A stretch of 64,000 nucleotides of DNA from Sepioteuthis lessoniana (GCA_963585895.1 OY757934.1:46243055-46307054); one strand, 5' to 3'; shown: positions 10,612 through 21,251, numbered from the stretch's first letter. Notes: generated by a model from the sequence alone, not told the origin. Numbers and translations: made by a program.

Positions 10612-10863
10612 ACTTAGTGGGTTAGAGTGTTCGCCAATGGTCCGGGACACCTAGGTTCAATCCTAGGTCGCGTCATACCAAAGACTTTAAAAATGGTACT
10701 TGATTCCTCCTTGCTTAAAACTCAGCAATAAAAGGTACGTAACAAGGGTAAAGTGGAGTAATCCAGGGAAAGGAGTAGCGCCCTCCCCTACATCTCAGTG
10801 TAGCAGCTATAGAAAAGGGAGGCTTTGGGTTACCCTCGACTACGGTTACCAACTTTACTTATT
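10612..10863 (+). mobile_element. SINE A (tRNA-derived)
   Basis: The head GTGGGTTAGAGTGTTCGCC and the B-box-like GGTTCAATCCTAGG give a pol III promoter pattern. The body holds CCAAAGACTTTAAAAATGG, AAAGTGGAGTAATCCAGGG and GTAGCAGCTATAGAAAAGGG. The tail is CCAACTTTACTT. Confidence 0.8.
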
Positions 10864-11262
10864 AGTCCAGTCGCTTGAATTCACCCGTGAATATCATCTT
10901 CGAAAAGTGTATGTTTTCTTCGTCTTTTTTATTCGATAGAGTAAATCAAAGTTTTGCTCATCAACAACCAAGAGGAATTGGAAACTTCAATGAAGGAGTT
11001 TACCGCTTTGAAGGACAAAAACTGGTATCAGCGTTGAAGTAAAGAACTGACTGAACGATGGCTTCAGATGGGGATACACAATGATCTCTACTTTAAAGGC
11101 TAGAATTCTGTTTTTGTAAGTTGAAGAACAAAGCAAAAAGAGACCAAAATATTGCAAAACTTTTGATTCGCCCAAGTATTTACTTAATCATTCTTATCGA
11201 GTAAAACTTAGAGAATGTCATTTGTTCTTTAGTTACGAGTCTTTACCCACGTATTCACCTTG
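10864..11262. other. Unassigned spacer
   Basis: No recognised repeat or coding region. Confidence 0.4.
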
Positions 11263-11680
11263 GCCCAGTCAGCTGGGGCTGCAGAATATATCAACTGCAT
11301 CTTTGCAGAGGAGTAAGACTTCCTTAACGAGTGTCCTGATATGACACTAAACTATCTGATGGTGATGTTCCAGTAATGCTGGATCTTTTTGGAATGCTGA
11401 GTACTCCTTTATTGCCATCGCTCCCAGGTGCCCTCTGGCCTGGAGTGGTAACACCTGATAGGGTATTATCTATGGGTAAAAATAGAACTAAACAGTGTAC
11501 TGAATTGTTTGAAATAGAAACGTTTGTATGTATGAAAATGGATTAAGCATTAAATAACCTACAATGGTTGATATCCCATAAAACCAAACCAAACCAAGCC
11601 AAAATGACTTTATTCGACATTAAATGACCGGAAAAGAGTAGATGCGCCGTAAAACCAACCAACCAACCAACCGAATTAAC
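11263..11680 (+). repeat. Dispersed repeat D, internally short
   Basis: The core is complete, but it carries only one TTGTTTGAAATAG unit. There are two successive 3' ends, each with CATAAAACC- or CGTAAAACC-like sequence and an AACC run. Confidence 0.7.
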
Positions 11681-12103
11681 TTTTCATAGAGGCATTCGAT
11701 TTGATTTAATACTTTGTTCGGAAGGGAAGGAAATCAATAAAGTAACAATTTTGTCCTTTCTTTTCCTTCAAGAACCCAAAGAAAATTATTTATTTGCTTT
11801 GACGAATCTGTTTTGCCTTTGAGTTGAAAAAAAGATAATCACTCTCCTTTTGCATTTTGATTCAGAGAAGAAATTTATTTCAAGTGATATATTCATATTA
11901 AGACGCATTAACTTAGAAATAGATAATAGGTTTCTCAAGGGGGAATAGGTAAATGATATGTATCTATCTATAGATAGCTGATTTAGCCCAAAGGTAAATT
12001 TGCTTTTATTAAGTTTTTATGATTACCAGTTGAGTGAAATAATATGCATACACACACGCAAACACACACACACATACACATACATTTTAATCTTATTAGG
12101 TAA
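11681..12103. other. AT-rich spacer with (CA)n
   Basis: A broken CA/TA run lies near 12050-12084. Nothing else is recognised. Confidence 0.45.
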
Positions 12104-12390
12104 TCATATTTACCAACCCCTCCGGGGAGGATATGACACAAGGTCAATTTTTAAGCGGAGTTTAGCAGGTTTGAATTCAGAGTTTTCCTTCTCCTAGACT
12201 AGTTGCCTCACCAAGGCTGAAGAACACAGTCTGCCCTACTATTTACCCATAGGTGGAGGGAGAATAATTGGATTCATACCTTTCCCAAGGGTATTATTGC
12301 TATGTGAAATGCTATCAGTCTCGTCCAGGATTTGAACTCGTGTCGTCGTGTCCATTTCCTACGACGATAACCATTACACCACGGGCACCT
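12104..12390 (-). mobile_element. SINE B, near full length
   Basis: The reverse of the SINE B order: CCAACCCCTCCGGGGAGG at the 3' end, and CATTACACCACGGGCACC at the tRNA-like head near 12371-12390. Confidence 0.8.
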
Positions 12391-12444
12391 CCACTAATTT
12401 TATTAGGTAATATTCAGCCAATACTACCAGTTACTGAGTGCTGT

Positions 12445-12990
12445 TGGTTGGTTGGTTGGGTTTTATGGCGTATCAACCTTTGTAGGTTATTTAACGCCAA
12501 ATCCATTTAAAAAATAGTTCTATTTCAAACAATTCAGTTTAGCATAAATACACAGTTTAAATGTAAGTACAGTTTAATTGTGAAAAACATTTCTATTTCA
12601 AGCTATTCAATTTAGTCAAGCAGTTCTAATTCAGTTTAGCATAAGTACATATTTTGTTTACATACAGTTTGTTCTATTTTAAACAAATCAGTTTAGCATA
12701 AATACGCAGTTTAAATGCAAAAATCAGTATTGTGAAGGAAGCACGGTTTAGTTCTATTTAACCCATAGATAGAACCCGTATCAGGTGCAACCACTCCGGG
12801 CCAGAGTGGACCTCGGAGTGATGGCAGTGAAGCAGTACTCCACATTCCGCAAAGCTCCAGCATTACTGGAACCTCACCATCAGATTGTTTAATGTCATAT
12901 CTAGGACACTTGTCGGGGGTGGGGGTCTTACCCCTCTGTAGAAAAGCAGTCAGTGTATTCTACAGTTCCTGAGTGCCTCAAAAGAACAAG
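12445..12990 (-). repeat. Dispersed repeat D
   Basis: The left edge is a (GGTT)n tail followed by TTTTATGGCGTATCAACC. Several AACAATTCAGTTTAGCATAA units follow, then the core ending near GTCAGTGTATTCTACAG. Confidence 0.75.
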
Positions 12991-13086
12991 AAAACATCTC
13001 GATACCAATCTCTGCAGCAGAAATACTAGCAAAGGAATGAATATCTAGGTAGTACTCCTTGTACGATACTCAGCACTATTCTTAAA

Positions 13087-13335
13087 ATGAACAAGGTAAA
13101 AATTCAGGCAAATGGACGACAGACAAGGAAACTGATGACGATGCATAAGGCTTTACATCCAAAAGATGATACAGACAGACCCTATGTGTCAAGAAAAGAA
13201 GGAGAAAAAAGACTGGTCATCTTTGGTGATTGTGTAGATACTACAATTCATAAACTCGAAATATATACAGAAAGCTCCTGGGAACAAAAATTGGAAGAAA
13301 AAACTGTTTTGATACTTCAAGCGACAAAATAAGGA
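13087..13335 (+). pseudogene. R4-like LINE protein fragment (linker after RT)
   Basis: An 81-codon open stretch reads QTRKLMTMHKALHPKDDTDR, then PYVSRKEGEKR. This is a conserved segment between the reverse transcriptase and the zinc knuckle in the R4-like family of this window. It stops at 13333, and the downstream domains are in other frames. Confidence 0.65.
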
Positions 13336-13708
13336 AATTATTCATGAGATGATCTTGACATGGCTAAGAAGTGGGAATCTCAAGACAGAAGCTGTTTATT
13401 ATTTGCGGCATGAAATACTACCATAATGATCAAAAGCAAAAATTGATGATACGCCACAAAACAGTAAGTACAGGTTATGTACTGATAGAAGTGAAAAGGT
13501 TTATCATAAAACACGCAAACTGGCACAAAAGGATTACAAGTGGGTGAAAAAGGTGTCCTACTGGGAACAGTGCAAAGATTCTAATTTAACCCTGCCGATA
13601 AATATTATAAGCACAAACCAGAATCTGTACCAGAAAATGAGTATCATAAAATTCTCTGAGACTTTGAGTTACAAACAGATCCCCCAATCCCGGCTAGAAC
13701 ACTATAGT

Positions 13709-13953
13709 AAAGTAAGTAAAGGTGGCGACCTTTGGCAAGGGTGACCAGAAGGCTCCCTTTTCAATAGCTACTACACCAATGAGTAGGCGAGGGCGCTGCT
13801 CTATTCACTGGATTTCTCCACTTTACCCTTGATCCTTACCTTATAATGCTGAGTGTTAATCAAGGTCAAGTACCATTTTTTGAGTCTTTGGTATGACTCA
13901 ACCTGGAATAGAACCCCGGTCTCCCGGACTATTGGCGAACACTCTACTCATGG
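13709..13953 (-). mobile_element. SINE A nested in R4-like LINE
   Basis: The tail is on the left (AGTAAGTAAAGGTGGCGACC) and the head on the right (GGCGAACACTCTACTCATGG). The LINE reading continues on both sides, so the SINE is the younger element. Confidence 0.8.
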
Positions 13954-14390
13954 CCCTTTAAATTATAACGAGCATCAATTAACAAGAAGAAAAGGGTTTC
14001 TCATCTGGAGGATTTTGTCGTTCAAGTGGTCCATAAGAGAAATTAAAAGAAAGAGAAAAAATGGTCAAAATTCCTGGATCTAGCTAGAGAGCTGAAAAAG
14101 TTGTAGAACATGAAGTTGACGATGATGACAGTTGCAGTTGATGTCATTGTAACGGTCTCTAAAGTGGTAAAAATAAGACTGGGTGAGATGGAGATCAATT
14201 CAAGAATCAAGACCATGTAGACCACAATACTGCAAAAATCAGATAATATACTTAGAAGATATACTTAGGGGATTTCTGTCACTCTGACTTCCGTGAAAAA
14301 TAAAAGCAATTAAAACTAAGGTGTTTTCGCAAGGAGTAAAATAACAAAAATAATATACATATTTAATCATACTAAAAAGAGATAATCCTA

Positions 14391-14520
14391 TATATATATA
14401 TATATATATATACTGGCTTATTTATTAGTGTTCCATTCTCGTCTTCGTATAAGTTGTTTGACATCTGGATGGAATGAATTTTTTCCCCGTCAATTGTTCT
14501 TCTTAACTTTTTCTCTTTGG
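14391..14520 (-). repeat. (TA)n plus repeat H
   Basis: A TA run to about 14412 is followed by a segment whose complement reads TTCATTCCATCCAGATGTC. It matches a segment near 15270 and a weaker one near 43260. All three sit beside TA-type microsatellites. Confidence 0.5.
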
Positions 14521-14561
14521 TAAATTCACCTCCGAATTGTTCTTCCTCCTACTCATTGCCC

Positions 14562-15150
14562 TGTCGGCTGGGGCTGTAGGATCATCTGCTACTTCTTTGC
14601 AGAGGGGTAAGACACCCTAACGAGTGTCCTGTTGTGACACTAAACAATCTGGTGGTGAGGCTTCACTAATACTGGAACTTTAGTGAATACGGAGTATCCC
14701 TTAATAACCATCGCACCCAGATCCACTCTGGTTTGGAGTGGTAGCACCTGATAGGGTCCTATCGATGGGTCAATTGTTTGAAATAGAACTGTTTATATGT
14801 ATAAAAACCGGACATAGGCATAATGGTTAGAGTGTTCGCCAATTGCCCGGGAAACCTCGGTTCAATCACAGGTCGAGTTATACCAAAGACTCAAAAAATG
14901 GTATTTGATGCTACCTTGCTTAACACTCAGCATTATGAGGTAAGGATCAAGGGTAAAGTGGAGCGTTCCAGGGAAAGGAGTAGCGCCTTCCCATACACCT
15001 TAGTGTAGTAGCTATCGAAAAGGGAGCCTTCGGGTCACCCTCGACTACGGTTGTCAACTTTACTTTTTACTATATGTATAAAAATGGATATAGTATTAAT
15101 AACCTTTAATGGTTGACGTGCCATAAAACCAAACCAAACCAAACCTCCAA
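14562..15150 (+). repeat. Dispersed repeat D interrupted by SINE A
   Basis: Starts CTGTCGGCTGGGGCTGTAGG. The D sequence breaks at 14807 inside the TATATGTATAAAAA box and resumes at 15071 with the same 14 bp, then runs to an AACC tail. Confidence 0.8.
14808..15070 (+). mobile_element. SINE A with 14-bp target-site duplication
   Basis: 263 bp, from CCGGACATAGGCATAATGG to TTTACTTTTTAC. It is flanked by TATATGTATAAAAA at 14794-14807 and 15071-15084. The head GGTTAGAGTGTTCGCC and the box GGTTCAATCACAGG are intact. A long direct duplication of the target is the mark of LINE-driven retrotransposition. Confidence 0.88.
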
Positions 15151-15194
15151 CTCTTTAAATAAATGCATATGACTCGTCATTGTGTTTGTCTTGT

Positions 15195-15300
15195 AGAATA
15201 TTCGTTCCCCTCTAACTGGGACCGAAAGTATTTGGGAAAAAGTTGGCACCTTTTTTTAATCATTCTATCCAGATGTCCAAGGACAAATACAAAGACTTGA
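15195..15300 (+). repeat. Repeat H copy
   Basis: Reads GACCGAAAGTATTTGGGAAA followed by TCATTCTATCCAGATGTCC, matching the complement of 43222-43350 in order. Confidence 0.5.
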
Positions 15301-15377
15301 ACGGATCAATAATAAAATAACCAAAAGCGAAGTGTCAATCTCATTCAATCATACATGTTTAAAAGACAAAATCCTGC

Positions 15378-15386
15378 TTATATATG

Positions 15387-15446
<60 letters not shown>
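15378..15446. repeat. (TA)n(CA)n(TA)n microsatellite
   Basis: A CA core is flanked on both sides by TA runs. Confidence 0.95.
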
Positions 15447-15815
15447 ATGAAGTGCGGGTTCCACATATGCTTCTTATATAAATTTGTTAAAGAATGATAT
15501 GGCTTCTATCAGGAAATAAGACATTTAACTCAACGAAAATGTTGAAAAAACATATTGTATTTACTTATAAGGCAGTTACAACAGAAGCATACGAAAATAG
15601 ATTAGTTTTTCAATATTTCGTTTCTTGTTTTTATCGCCAGCCGAAGAGGAAAGGTTTCCTGTAAATATTATAAAAAGATATATGTTTTTGGATACTTCTA
15701 TTTTTATGGTCAGAGATGTAAGCACATTAGATTTTTTCCAATGTTTTCATGTTTAACCTTTTTTTTCCTTGTATAGACCATATCATTAACAAATTCAAAT
15801 GTATATATATATATA
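15447..15815. other. Spacer before Tc1 element
   Basis: AT-rich with no recognised gene. It ends in a TA run used as the insertion site of the Tc1 element. Confidence 0.5.
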
Positions 15816-17397
15816 CAGGGGCCCGACAATATTTTTCGGACACTTTGAAAAAAGTACTTCAAGGTGGTCACTAGAGCCAAAAACATTTGAGATTGTAAGT
15901 ACGTAGTTGATGAGTGAAAATTCATTACTAGTGTAATCATTTTTTTTAGTTTGGCTTTGATAATTTTAGTTTTTTGTGATTTTTGCGAAAACTTACGCGA
16001 CACTATTTTTCGGACATGACAAAAAATCCTATTTTATTAAGAGCTATGTTCATGTATATGTTGCTGTATGCAAATTTTCTGCTTGTACACTGTTCTGGGG
16101 CACTGGCACCCCTACTACTATGTTAACATAGGACAATCTAACAGCATAAATAGTCCGGACATTTCTTGGCAAAGCAATTAAGTTTAATGAGGTAAAATGC
16201 ATTCAAAAGAAGCTGTTTGTTTGGCACGGAAGAAGCGGGAAGATGGCCTCAGCATCAGAAGGATCGCCATGGATTTGAAGCTGTCGAAATCAACGGTCGA
16301 ATACATGCTGAAGACAAACTCCGAGCGGAAAAAGAAGAGAGGGAGGAAAAGATCAATTGGCAAGAGGACTGAAAGGAGAATGAAGAGGACTGTGACACGG
16401 CTTTTGACATCTGGAGAAAAAGTTACAGCAAGAAAAGTGAAGGAGAAATGTGAATTGGATGTAAACGTCCGAACAGTACAAAGAACGCTGCATAGGATTG
16501 GTTTGAAGTATGCAAAGGCTAAGAAAAAAAATTGCACTAACAAAGAAACACAAAGGAGCAAGACTGGAGTGTGCTAAAAGGTGGTTAACAAAGCATGTTG
16601 ACTTTAAGAAGGTTATATTTACTGATGAGAAGCGTTTCAAATTTGATGGGCCCGATGGATGGTGTACTTGGTCGAGAAGGGCTGAGCCTGTTGTACTGAA
16701 CAAACGACAGATGGGAGGAGGAGGAGTTATGGTTTGGGGTATGATCTTTGCTAATGGAAATATATGGTTGGAGTGGCTGAAAGGACGACAGAACAGCGAA
16801 AGCTACAAACAGTTGCTGGACGAGAAAGCCCTACCAAGGATAAGAAGAGAGATGGGGAAGGATTTCGTTCTACAGCAAGACAATTGCAGCATCCATGTGT
16901 CAAAACTCATGAAAGAATGGATGGCTAAAGTGAATATGACAACTTTGGAATGGCCTGCAAGAAGCCCAGATCTAAATTTAATAGAAAATGTTTGGGAAAT
17001 GCTTGCGCAACTTGTCTATGATGGACCTGAAATAACGAAAGAGGCTCAACTATGGGAACGAATATTAGGAGCCAAAAACAACTAATAGAAACACGTAGAG
17101 ATGTTATTGTGCATATGTTTGATCATTATGAAAAGAGATTGATAAAAGTTATTGAGAAGAAAGGTGATATTACAGACCATTAACAGTTTTTCAACGATGT
17201 CCGAAAAATAATGTCGCGTGTTTTGTAAAAAATGATGAAAATTAAATATTTTTCCTTAGCTAATCGATTTTCTTCCATCTTTATTACAGGTATTGTCTTT
17301 ATATGTTTATGCTATTCTATTGAAGGAATTTCGCCATTCTATGGTACTCGGAAAGTCGAATACTAAAGTGTCCGAAAAATATTGTCGGGCCCTTCTG
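15816..17397 (+). mobile_element. Tc1-type transposon with doubled inverted repeats
   Basis: The termini share a perfect 27-bp inverted repeat beginning GGGCCCGACAATATTTTTCG. Inner copies of a related motif lie at 15997-16018 and 17197-17218 (CGCGACACTATTTTTCGGAC, inverted, one mismatch). This paired arrangement is the IR/DR architecture known from Sleeping Beauty-like Tc1 elements, where each motif is a transposase binding site. The element sits between a TA run and a TG run, so the TA duplication is not clear on the right. About 1.58 kb, a normal length for Tc1. Confidence 0.9.
16197..17183 (+). pseudogene. Tc1 transposase, DD34E, two frameshifts
   Basis: Cut-and-paste transposase. Part 1 (16197 to about 16530) has the paired-like DNA-binding helices (LSIRRIAMDLKLSKSTVEYM) and an AT-hook-like GRKRS. 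Part 2 (about 16531-17070) has the catalytic triad: Asp in FTDEK, Asp in QQDN, Glu in NLIENVW, with 34 residues between the last two. Part 3 is the C-terminal end (about 17075-17183), reading RRDVIVHMFDHYEKRL up to a TAA at 17181. The first shift is in an A8 run at 16524-16531 and the second in CCAAAAACAAC near 17075. Both are single-base slips, so inactivation looks recent. All three catalytic residues survive. Confidence 0.88.
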
Positions 17398-17439
17398 TGT
17401 GTGTTTGTTTGTGTGTGTGTGTGTTCTTACTGAATTTTT

Positions 17440-18075
17440 TTAGAATATCTCATCTTTCTTCATGCAACAATTTTATATAGTGCATTTAGTAAGTCCTACT
17501 CCATTTCTTGGAACGAAATTATCACAGTTTTTGTTATTACATTTTTTTTGATATCGGAGGGTGTTTTTTCCTTTTCCTTTCCTTAGAAATTTGTTTTTAA
17601 TATGATTCTTACTAGCATTATTTTCCTTTCAATATTATAGGAAAACTTGTCTCCTTATGGTAAAAGAATTTTAGAATATCCCCTCAATATTCTCATTCTT
17701 TTATCCCAGCGCAGTTATCTAGTGCAGTTAACAAATCCTACTAGACATCCTGAATTATTACTAATTGTTATGTTTTGTAAAAGTGGAAGTGGGTTTTTCC
17801 ACTTTTCCCTCTCTACTTCCATTCTGATGGCATGCAGTCATTTTTGACATTCAGCGAAGAACATTATATATTGATTTGTCCTTTGTTAATTTTATTCACA
17901 TGTTTCATCTGAAGATATAATTTCCCCCCAAATACATGGAACTTAGAGTTATGTAACTGGCTTGCGGAAATAAGAACTATTCTTTTAATCTTAGGTTTCA
18001 TTCTATTATACAAGGCAGTATTTGAACACTTTTCTGATTTAAGAAAAACGTTTTTATACCGATTTCTTCATTTCA
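17440..18075 (+). repeat. Dispersed repeat F
   Basis: Shares TCATTCTTTTATCCCAGCGC, and later CTTTTCTGATTTAAGAAAAA, with 42600-43130, and ATTTAGTAAGTCCTACTCC with 19640-19745. It is non-coding. The short frame at 17647-17847 has no recognisable domain. Confidence 0.6.
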
Positions 18076-18077
18076 CT

Positions 18078-18098
18078 ATATATATATATATATATATA
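18078..18098. repeat. (TA)n microsatellite
   Basis: A TA run just after repeat F. Confidence 0.9.
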
Positions 18099-18130
18099 TT
18101 ATTTCCTGATAAAGGCCACGTCATTCTTAA

Positions 18131-18269
18131 CAGAAACCTTTTTAGTCCAGATTTTGATCTATAAAAAAGGATGGTAAAATGAATCATCAGAGAGGATTAG
18201 GAAAGAGACAAAGAGGAAATTCAAGTCTGCCAAAGAAGCATCCCTTCCATTCTGTATCCGAGTCACTCC
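18131..18269 (+). repeat. 139-bp direct repeat, left copy
   Basis: Identical to 19067-19205 except for one base (CAAGTCTGCC against CAAGACTGCC). It contains the TATA-like GATCTATAAAAAAGG. The left copy is cut at both edges by unrelated DNA, so it is probably the derived one. Confidence 0.92.
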
Positions 18270-18278
18270 AGGACAAGT

Positions 18279-18300
18279 ATATATATATATATATATATAT
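18279..18300. repeat. (TA)n microsatellite
   Basis: A TA run between the direct repeat and an RTE LINE fragment. Confidence 0.9.
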
Positions 18301-18301
18301 A

Positions 18302-18545
18302 CTCCAAGCGGGACACAGCTGCAGAAGTATGGAGGAACTCAAAAGCGATGTACTACTGTGGACCCCTTCACATTGATGAGCAAAGGTTGGACCAGGTAGA
18401 ATCTAGAAACAGCAGCTCAGTGCCGATACGGGATGTAGCTTGGAAGACCTGCCTGGAGCGATGGACGATAGAGACAAGAAGTGAGAGATGGTCAGGTAAA
18501 TACGTGCTACCAGCATGACATGAGGATGATGTTGATATATATACT
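18302..18545 (+). mobile_element. RTE-type LINE, 3' fragment
   Basis: Diverged but collinear with the last about 80 codons of the LINE at 59 kb (GHSCRSMEELKSDVLLWTPSH), followed by an ACATGAGGATGATG 3' end. It is full of stops and frame changes. Confidence 0.7.
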
Positions 18546-19060
18546 TGTGACACGATATGCATTTAAATACTTATTTAATATGTAAAAATTAGAATTTATG
18601 AAATATATGAAAATTAATGTATATATCTCAAAAACAAAAAGATCATTAAAATGATAACCTTTTTGTTCAAAGCTTAAATTGACCTAAAAAGCTGGTTGAT
18701 TGTTCCTAAAGGTTAGTTAAGTGCTAGACAATTGTTTTTGATTTTAAAGGTCACCAAATTTATTTAATTTTTCGGTTGTCTAACTCCATCGATCATAATG
18801 ATGAAACGGGTAATTTCGCAAAACATATTTTTCTTGTCCTTATGTCAAAAGGGAGATTTAAATTTGCTCCACCCTAAATAATGATGATCTGGGGATGGCT
18901 CATCCAGTTAGGTGAGGCTGAGAATTTTTAGTTCAACCTTATTGCTCTAAACCTGTTCCCATTGGTCAAAGAATCTAAAAAGTGTTTTCCCTATACCTGT
19001 AAGATATAATCCTGAACTAAGATTGGCTGACCAATATGACTCCTAATTATCTCTTGGACA
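18546..19060. other. Unassigned DNA upstream of promoter-like segment
   Basis: No coding region. From about 18890 it becomes less AT-rich and runs into the CCAAT/TATA segment, so it may be the U3-like or promoter part of an element. Confidence 0.35.
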
Positions 19061-19110
19061 ACCAATCAGAAACCTTTTTAGTCCAGATTTTGATCTATAA
19101 AAAAGGATGG
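19061..19110 (+). promoter_or_regulatory. CCAAT plus TATA promoter-like segment
   Basis: ACCAATCAG at 19061-19069 is followed about 30 bp later by CTATAAAAAAGG. Another CCAAT lies near 19031. The spacing is suitable for a pol II core promoter, either of an LTR-type element or of a host transcript running to the right. No gene is recognisable downstream. Confidence 0.35.
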
Positions 19111-19205
19111 TAAAATGAATCATCAGAGAGGATTAGGAAAGAGACAAAGAGGAAATTCAAGACTGCCAAAGAAGCATCCCTTCCATTCTGTATCCGAGTC
19201 ACTCC
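19067..19205 (+). repeat. 139-bp direct repeat, right copy
   Basis: Partner of 18131-18269. In this copy the sequence continues naturally from the CCAAT box, so it is likely the source of the duplication. Confidence 0.92.
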
Positions 19206-19639
19206 GAACAACCTGCAGACTTTATAAAAATTCAAAGTCCCAGACTTCAGAGACATTAATGTCATACTAGCTGCACCTCATCGTCACTCTGCCTCTCGAT
19301 ATTCTTCTTTTTGCCAGGGAAGCAAACATTGCTTGCTCGTTATTTATTGTCTCACAAACGTGTTTCATGAAAAACCATCTTTGTTATTTGTTAACAACGG
19401 GTTTTCTCTATTCTTTGAGTTGCTAGACAATCTAGCCACTAATATCACTAGACCGTCAGAAGAAGATCCGGCTGAACTGTGTCAACTCCTTTCGTGGATC
19501 TTTCAAACACAGTATGGGCACAGAAGGACTTGACAAAGCAAATAGTCGGAAGCAAATGTGGTAGTTACGAACACAGCAGCCACAAGAACTGTGACTAATA
19601 GTCATACCACATTGGGCAACGTGACCAGCATATGGCCAC
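19206..19639. other. Unassigned transcribed-looking or LTR-like DNA
   Basis: Mixed-composition DNA downstream of the promoter-like segment, with a 66-codon frame at 19333-19533 that has no recognisable domain. It could be an LTR R/U5 and leader region, but no matching second LTR is present. Confidence 0.3.
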
Positions 19640-19745
19640 ATACTAATGGATGAGATTATATGTGTCCTTTCTTTGTGCAACAATCTCACCTAGAGCATTT
19701 AGCAAGTCCGACTCCATTTTTGATATTACATTTTTTTTTATTGGA
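19640..19745 (+). repeat. Repeat F fragment
   Basis: Matches 17455-17545: GCAACAATCTCACC, GCATTTAGCAAGTCCGACTCC and GATATTACATTTTTTTT. Confidence 0.55.
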
Positions 19746-19747
19746 AG

Positions 19748-20048
19748 ATTGTTTCTTCTTCTTCTTCTTCTTCTTCTTCTTCTTCTTCTTCTTCTTCTTC
19801 TTCTTCTTCTTCTTCTTCTTCTAAGTGTATCAATTTTCTTGTTTTGCTTTGTTTTGTTTTTTCCCTTAGCATATTCTTCTTCTACTTCTTCTTTTGAATA
19901 TATCAATTTTCTTGTTTTGTTTTGTTTTGTTATTCTTTTCGCATGTTCATTTTCTTCTTCTTCTTCTTCTTCTTTTGAATTTATCATTTTTTTTGTTTTA
20001 TTTTGTTTTTCTTTTAGCATATTCTTCTTCTTCTTCTTCTTCTTCTTG
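19748..20048. repeat. (TTC)n and derived polypyrimidine minisatellite
   Basis: A long TTC run is followed by two to three diverged units of roughly 90 bp, each with TTTTCTTGTTTTG, a TAGCATATTC-type link and another TTC run. Frames read poly-Leu/Phe or poly-Arg/Lys on the two strands and are not genes. A 300-bp pyrimidine strand could adopt triplex structure. Confidence 0.9.
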
Positions 20049-20210
20049 CTTTGAAATCTATTTTTAACAGATTTCTCCGAAACGTGTCTTCATCACCAAA
20101 TCGTGCTAACAGCACCGAGTTCCAAGAACCTCTCTTACCGCTCTCTGTTAATTATTCTTCGATTCTGTTAAGTCCTCTAGACGGCGTCTAGTGTCTGCAC
20201 AGAATAGATA

Positions 20211-20488
20211 TAAATATTTACCACCCCACTGCACGGGAAAAATGCGACACAAGGTCAATCTTTTAAGCGGAGTTTATCAGATTTGAATTCAAATTTTTCT
20301 TCTCCAAGACGGGTCGCCATAACAAGATTAAAGACCCCAATCTGCCCTACTATTTACCCATAGGTGAAAGTAGAATAGCTTTTCATACAGTATTAGCGCT
20401 ATGTTAAATGCAATCGCCCTCGTTCAGGATTTGAACCCGGATCACCATGTTCATTTCTAACGACGATAACCATTACACCACGAACATC
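20211..20488 (-). mobile_element. SINE B, near full length, diverged
   Basis: Runs from TTTACCACCCCACTGCACGG to AACCATTACACCACGAAC. Order as in the other SINE B copies, with more substitutions. Confidence 0.75.
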
Positions 20489-20589
20489 AGCTGATATATA
20501 AATATTCGCTGTTTGCTCAACACTAGTGCGTCCATAAGAGAATGTCACTAACGAGATGGTTCCTACTTCTGCAGCAGTGCCCCGTGGGA

Positions 20590-20702
20590 CTTGGGAAAGG
20601 CATGAATCTATCTGTACTCCCTACAGCTATGGGTAAATAGTATGGCAGATTGGATTCTTGAGCCTTGAATGTGCAACTAGTCTAAGAGAAAGAGAACCCA
20701 GA
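20590..20702 (+). repeat. SINE B body fragment
   Basis: Contains CTTGGGAAAGGCATGAATC, CTATGGGTAAATAGTATGGC and AACTAGTCTAAGAGAAAG. The head is missing. Confidence 0.65.
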
Positions 20703-20899
20703 TATCTAATGGCTTTTTGCTACATTCTACTCATGGCGGAGGACATAGGGAAATACAAATATTTATATAGATATGCAAGGTGTGTCGAAATAGATGCAAC
20801 CCATTAACATGATAATTCACATAGCATCCAGTCATTTTTCTTCTGAGTCTTAAAAAGCAATCATATCACTTCAGAAAGGTCAAACTAGATGACAAAGGC

Positions 20900-21122
20900 A
20901 AGAATTGTTTGACTTTATCCTACAGTGCACGTGATAGACCAAGTTATTGGGAACGTCTTCAGATGGGGGGCTTTTTCAGACTCTTTCTGACAGAATCTCT
21001 CACTGCATCCACATTGTCAGAACATCTTGTAATCAACTTTCTGCCAGTTCTGGGATTTTCAGCCTTCTCGTTGAGATTGTTTACTGACCCTGTGGTTTGG
21101 AATTTGTGGACCCAACGATAAA
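20900..21122 (-). pseudogene. Transposase N-terminal helix-turn-helix remnant
   Basis: Reading from 21122 leftward: LYRWVHKFQTTGSVNNLNEK, then NPRTGRKLITR, NVDAVRDSVRKSLKKPP and, after a stop, RRSQ. This is the order of the DNA-binding domain of a mariner-type transposase. No catalytic domain is left. Confidence 0.65.
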
Positions 21123-21251
21123 GTTGGCTTTTCTGGAGATGATTGTTAAGTTAAACTTCCTGCGAAATTTTGCTTGCACAGTTTTGAATGATTTTGTCTC
21201 CAAATAAGTAGTGACGCAAAATATTTTTCCTCTTTTGTCCACGGCATTGTA

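Larger units (their letters stand above)
13085..14340 (+). mobile_element. R2/R4 (Dong)-type LINE, longer 3' copy, split by SINE A
   Basis: Longer than the copies at 0.9-2.2 kb: it starts in the segment downstream of the reverse transcriptase (RKLMTMHKALHP) and runs through MAKKWES-like sequence, a damaged zinc knuckle (YRLCTDRSEKVYHKTRKL) and the nuclease region. SINE A is inserted in antisense at about 13709-13953. It resumes with KWSKFLDLARELKKL-like sequence and ends near 14340 in AGTAAAATAACAAAAATAAT. Confidence 0.7.

Noticed and set aside
16184-16703. Minus-strand frames of 116-125 codons
   Set aside because: They are antisense shadows of the Tc1 transposase.
18700-19540. Complete LTR
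   Set aside because: The promoter-like boxes fit a U3 region, but no TG...CA ends with a target duplication could be placed, unlike the solo LTR at 48891.
19643-20054. Coding frames of 125 and 134 codons over the TTC tract
   Set aside because: They encode poly-Arg/Lys or poly-Leu/Phe from a microsatellite and its diverged units. No real protein.
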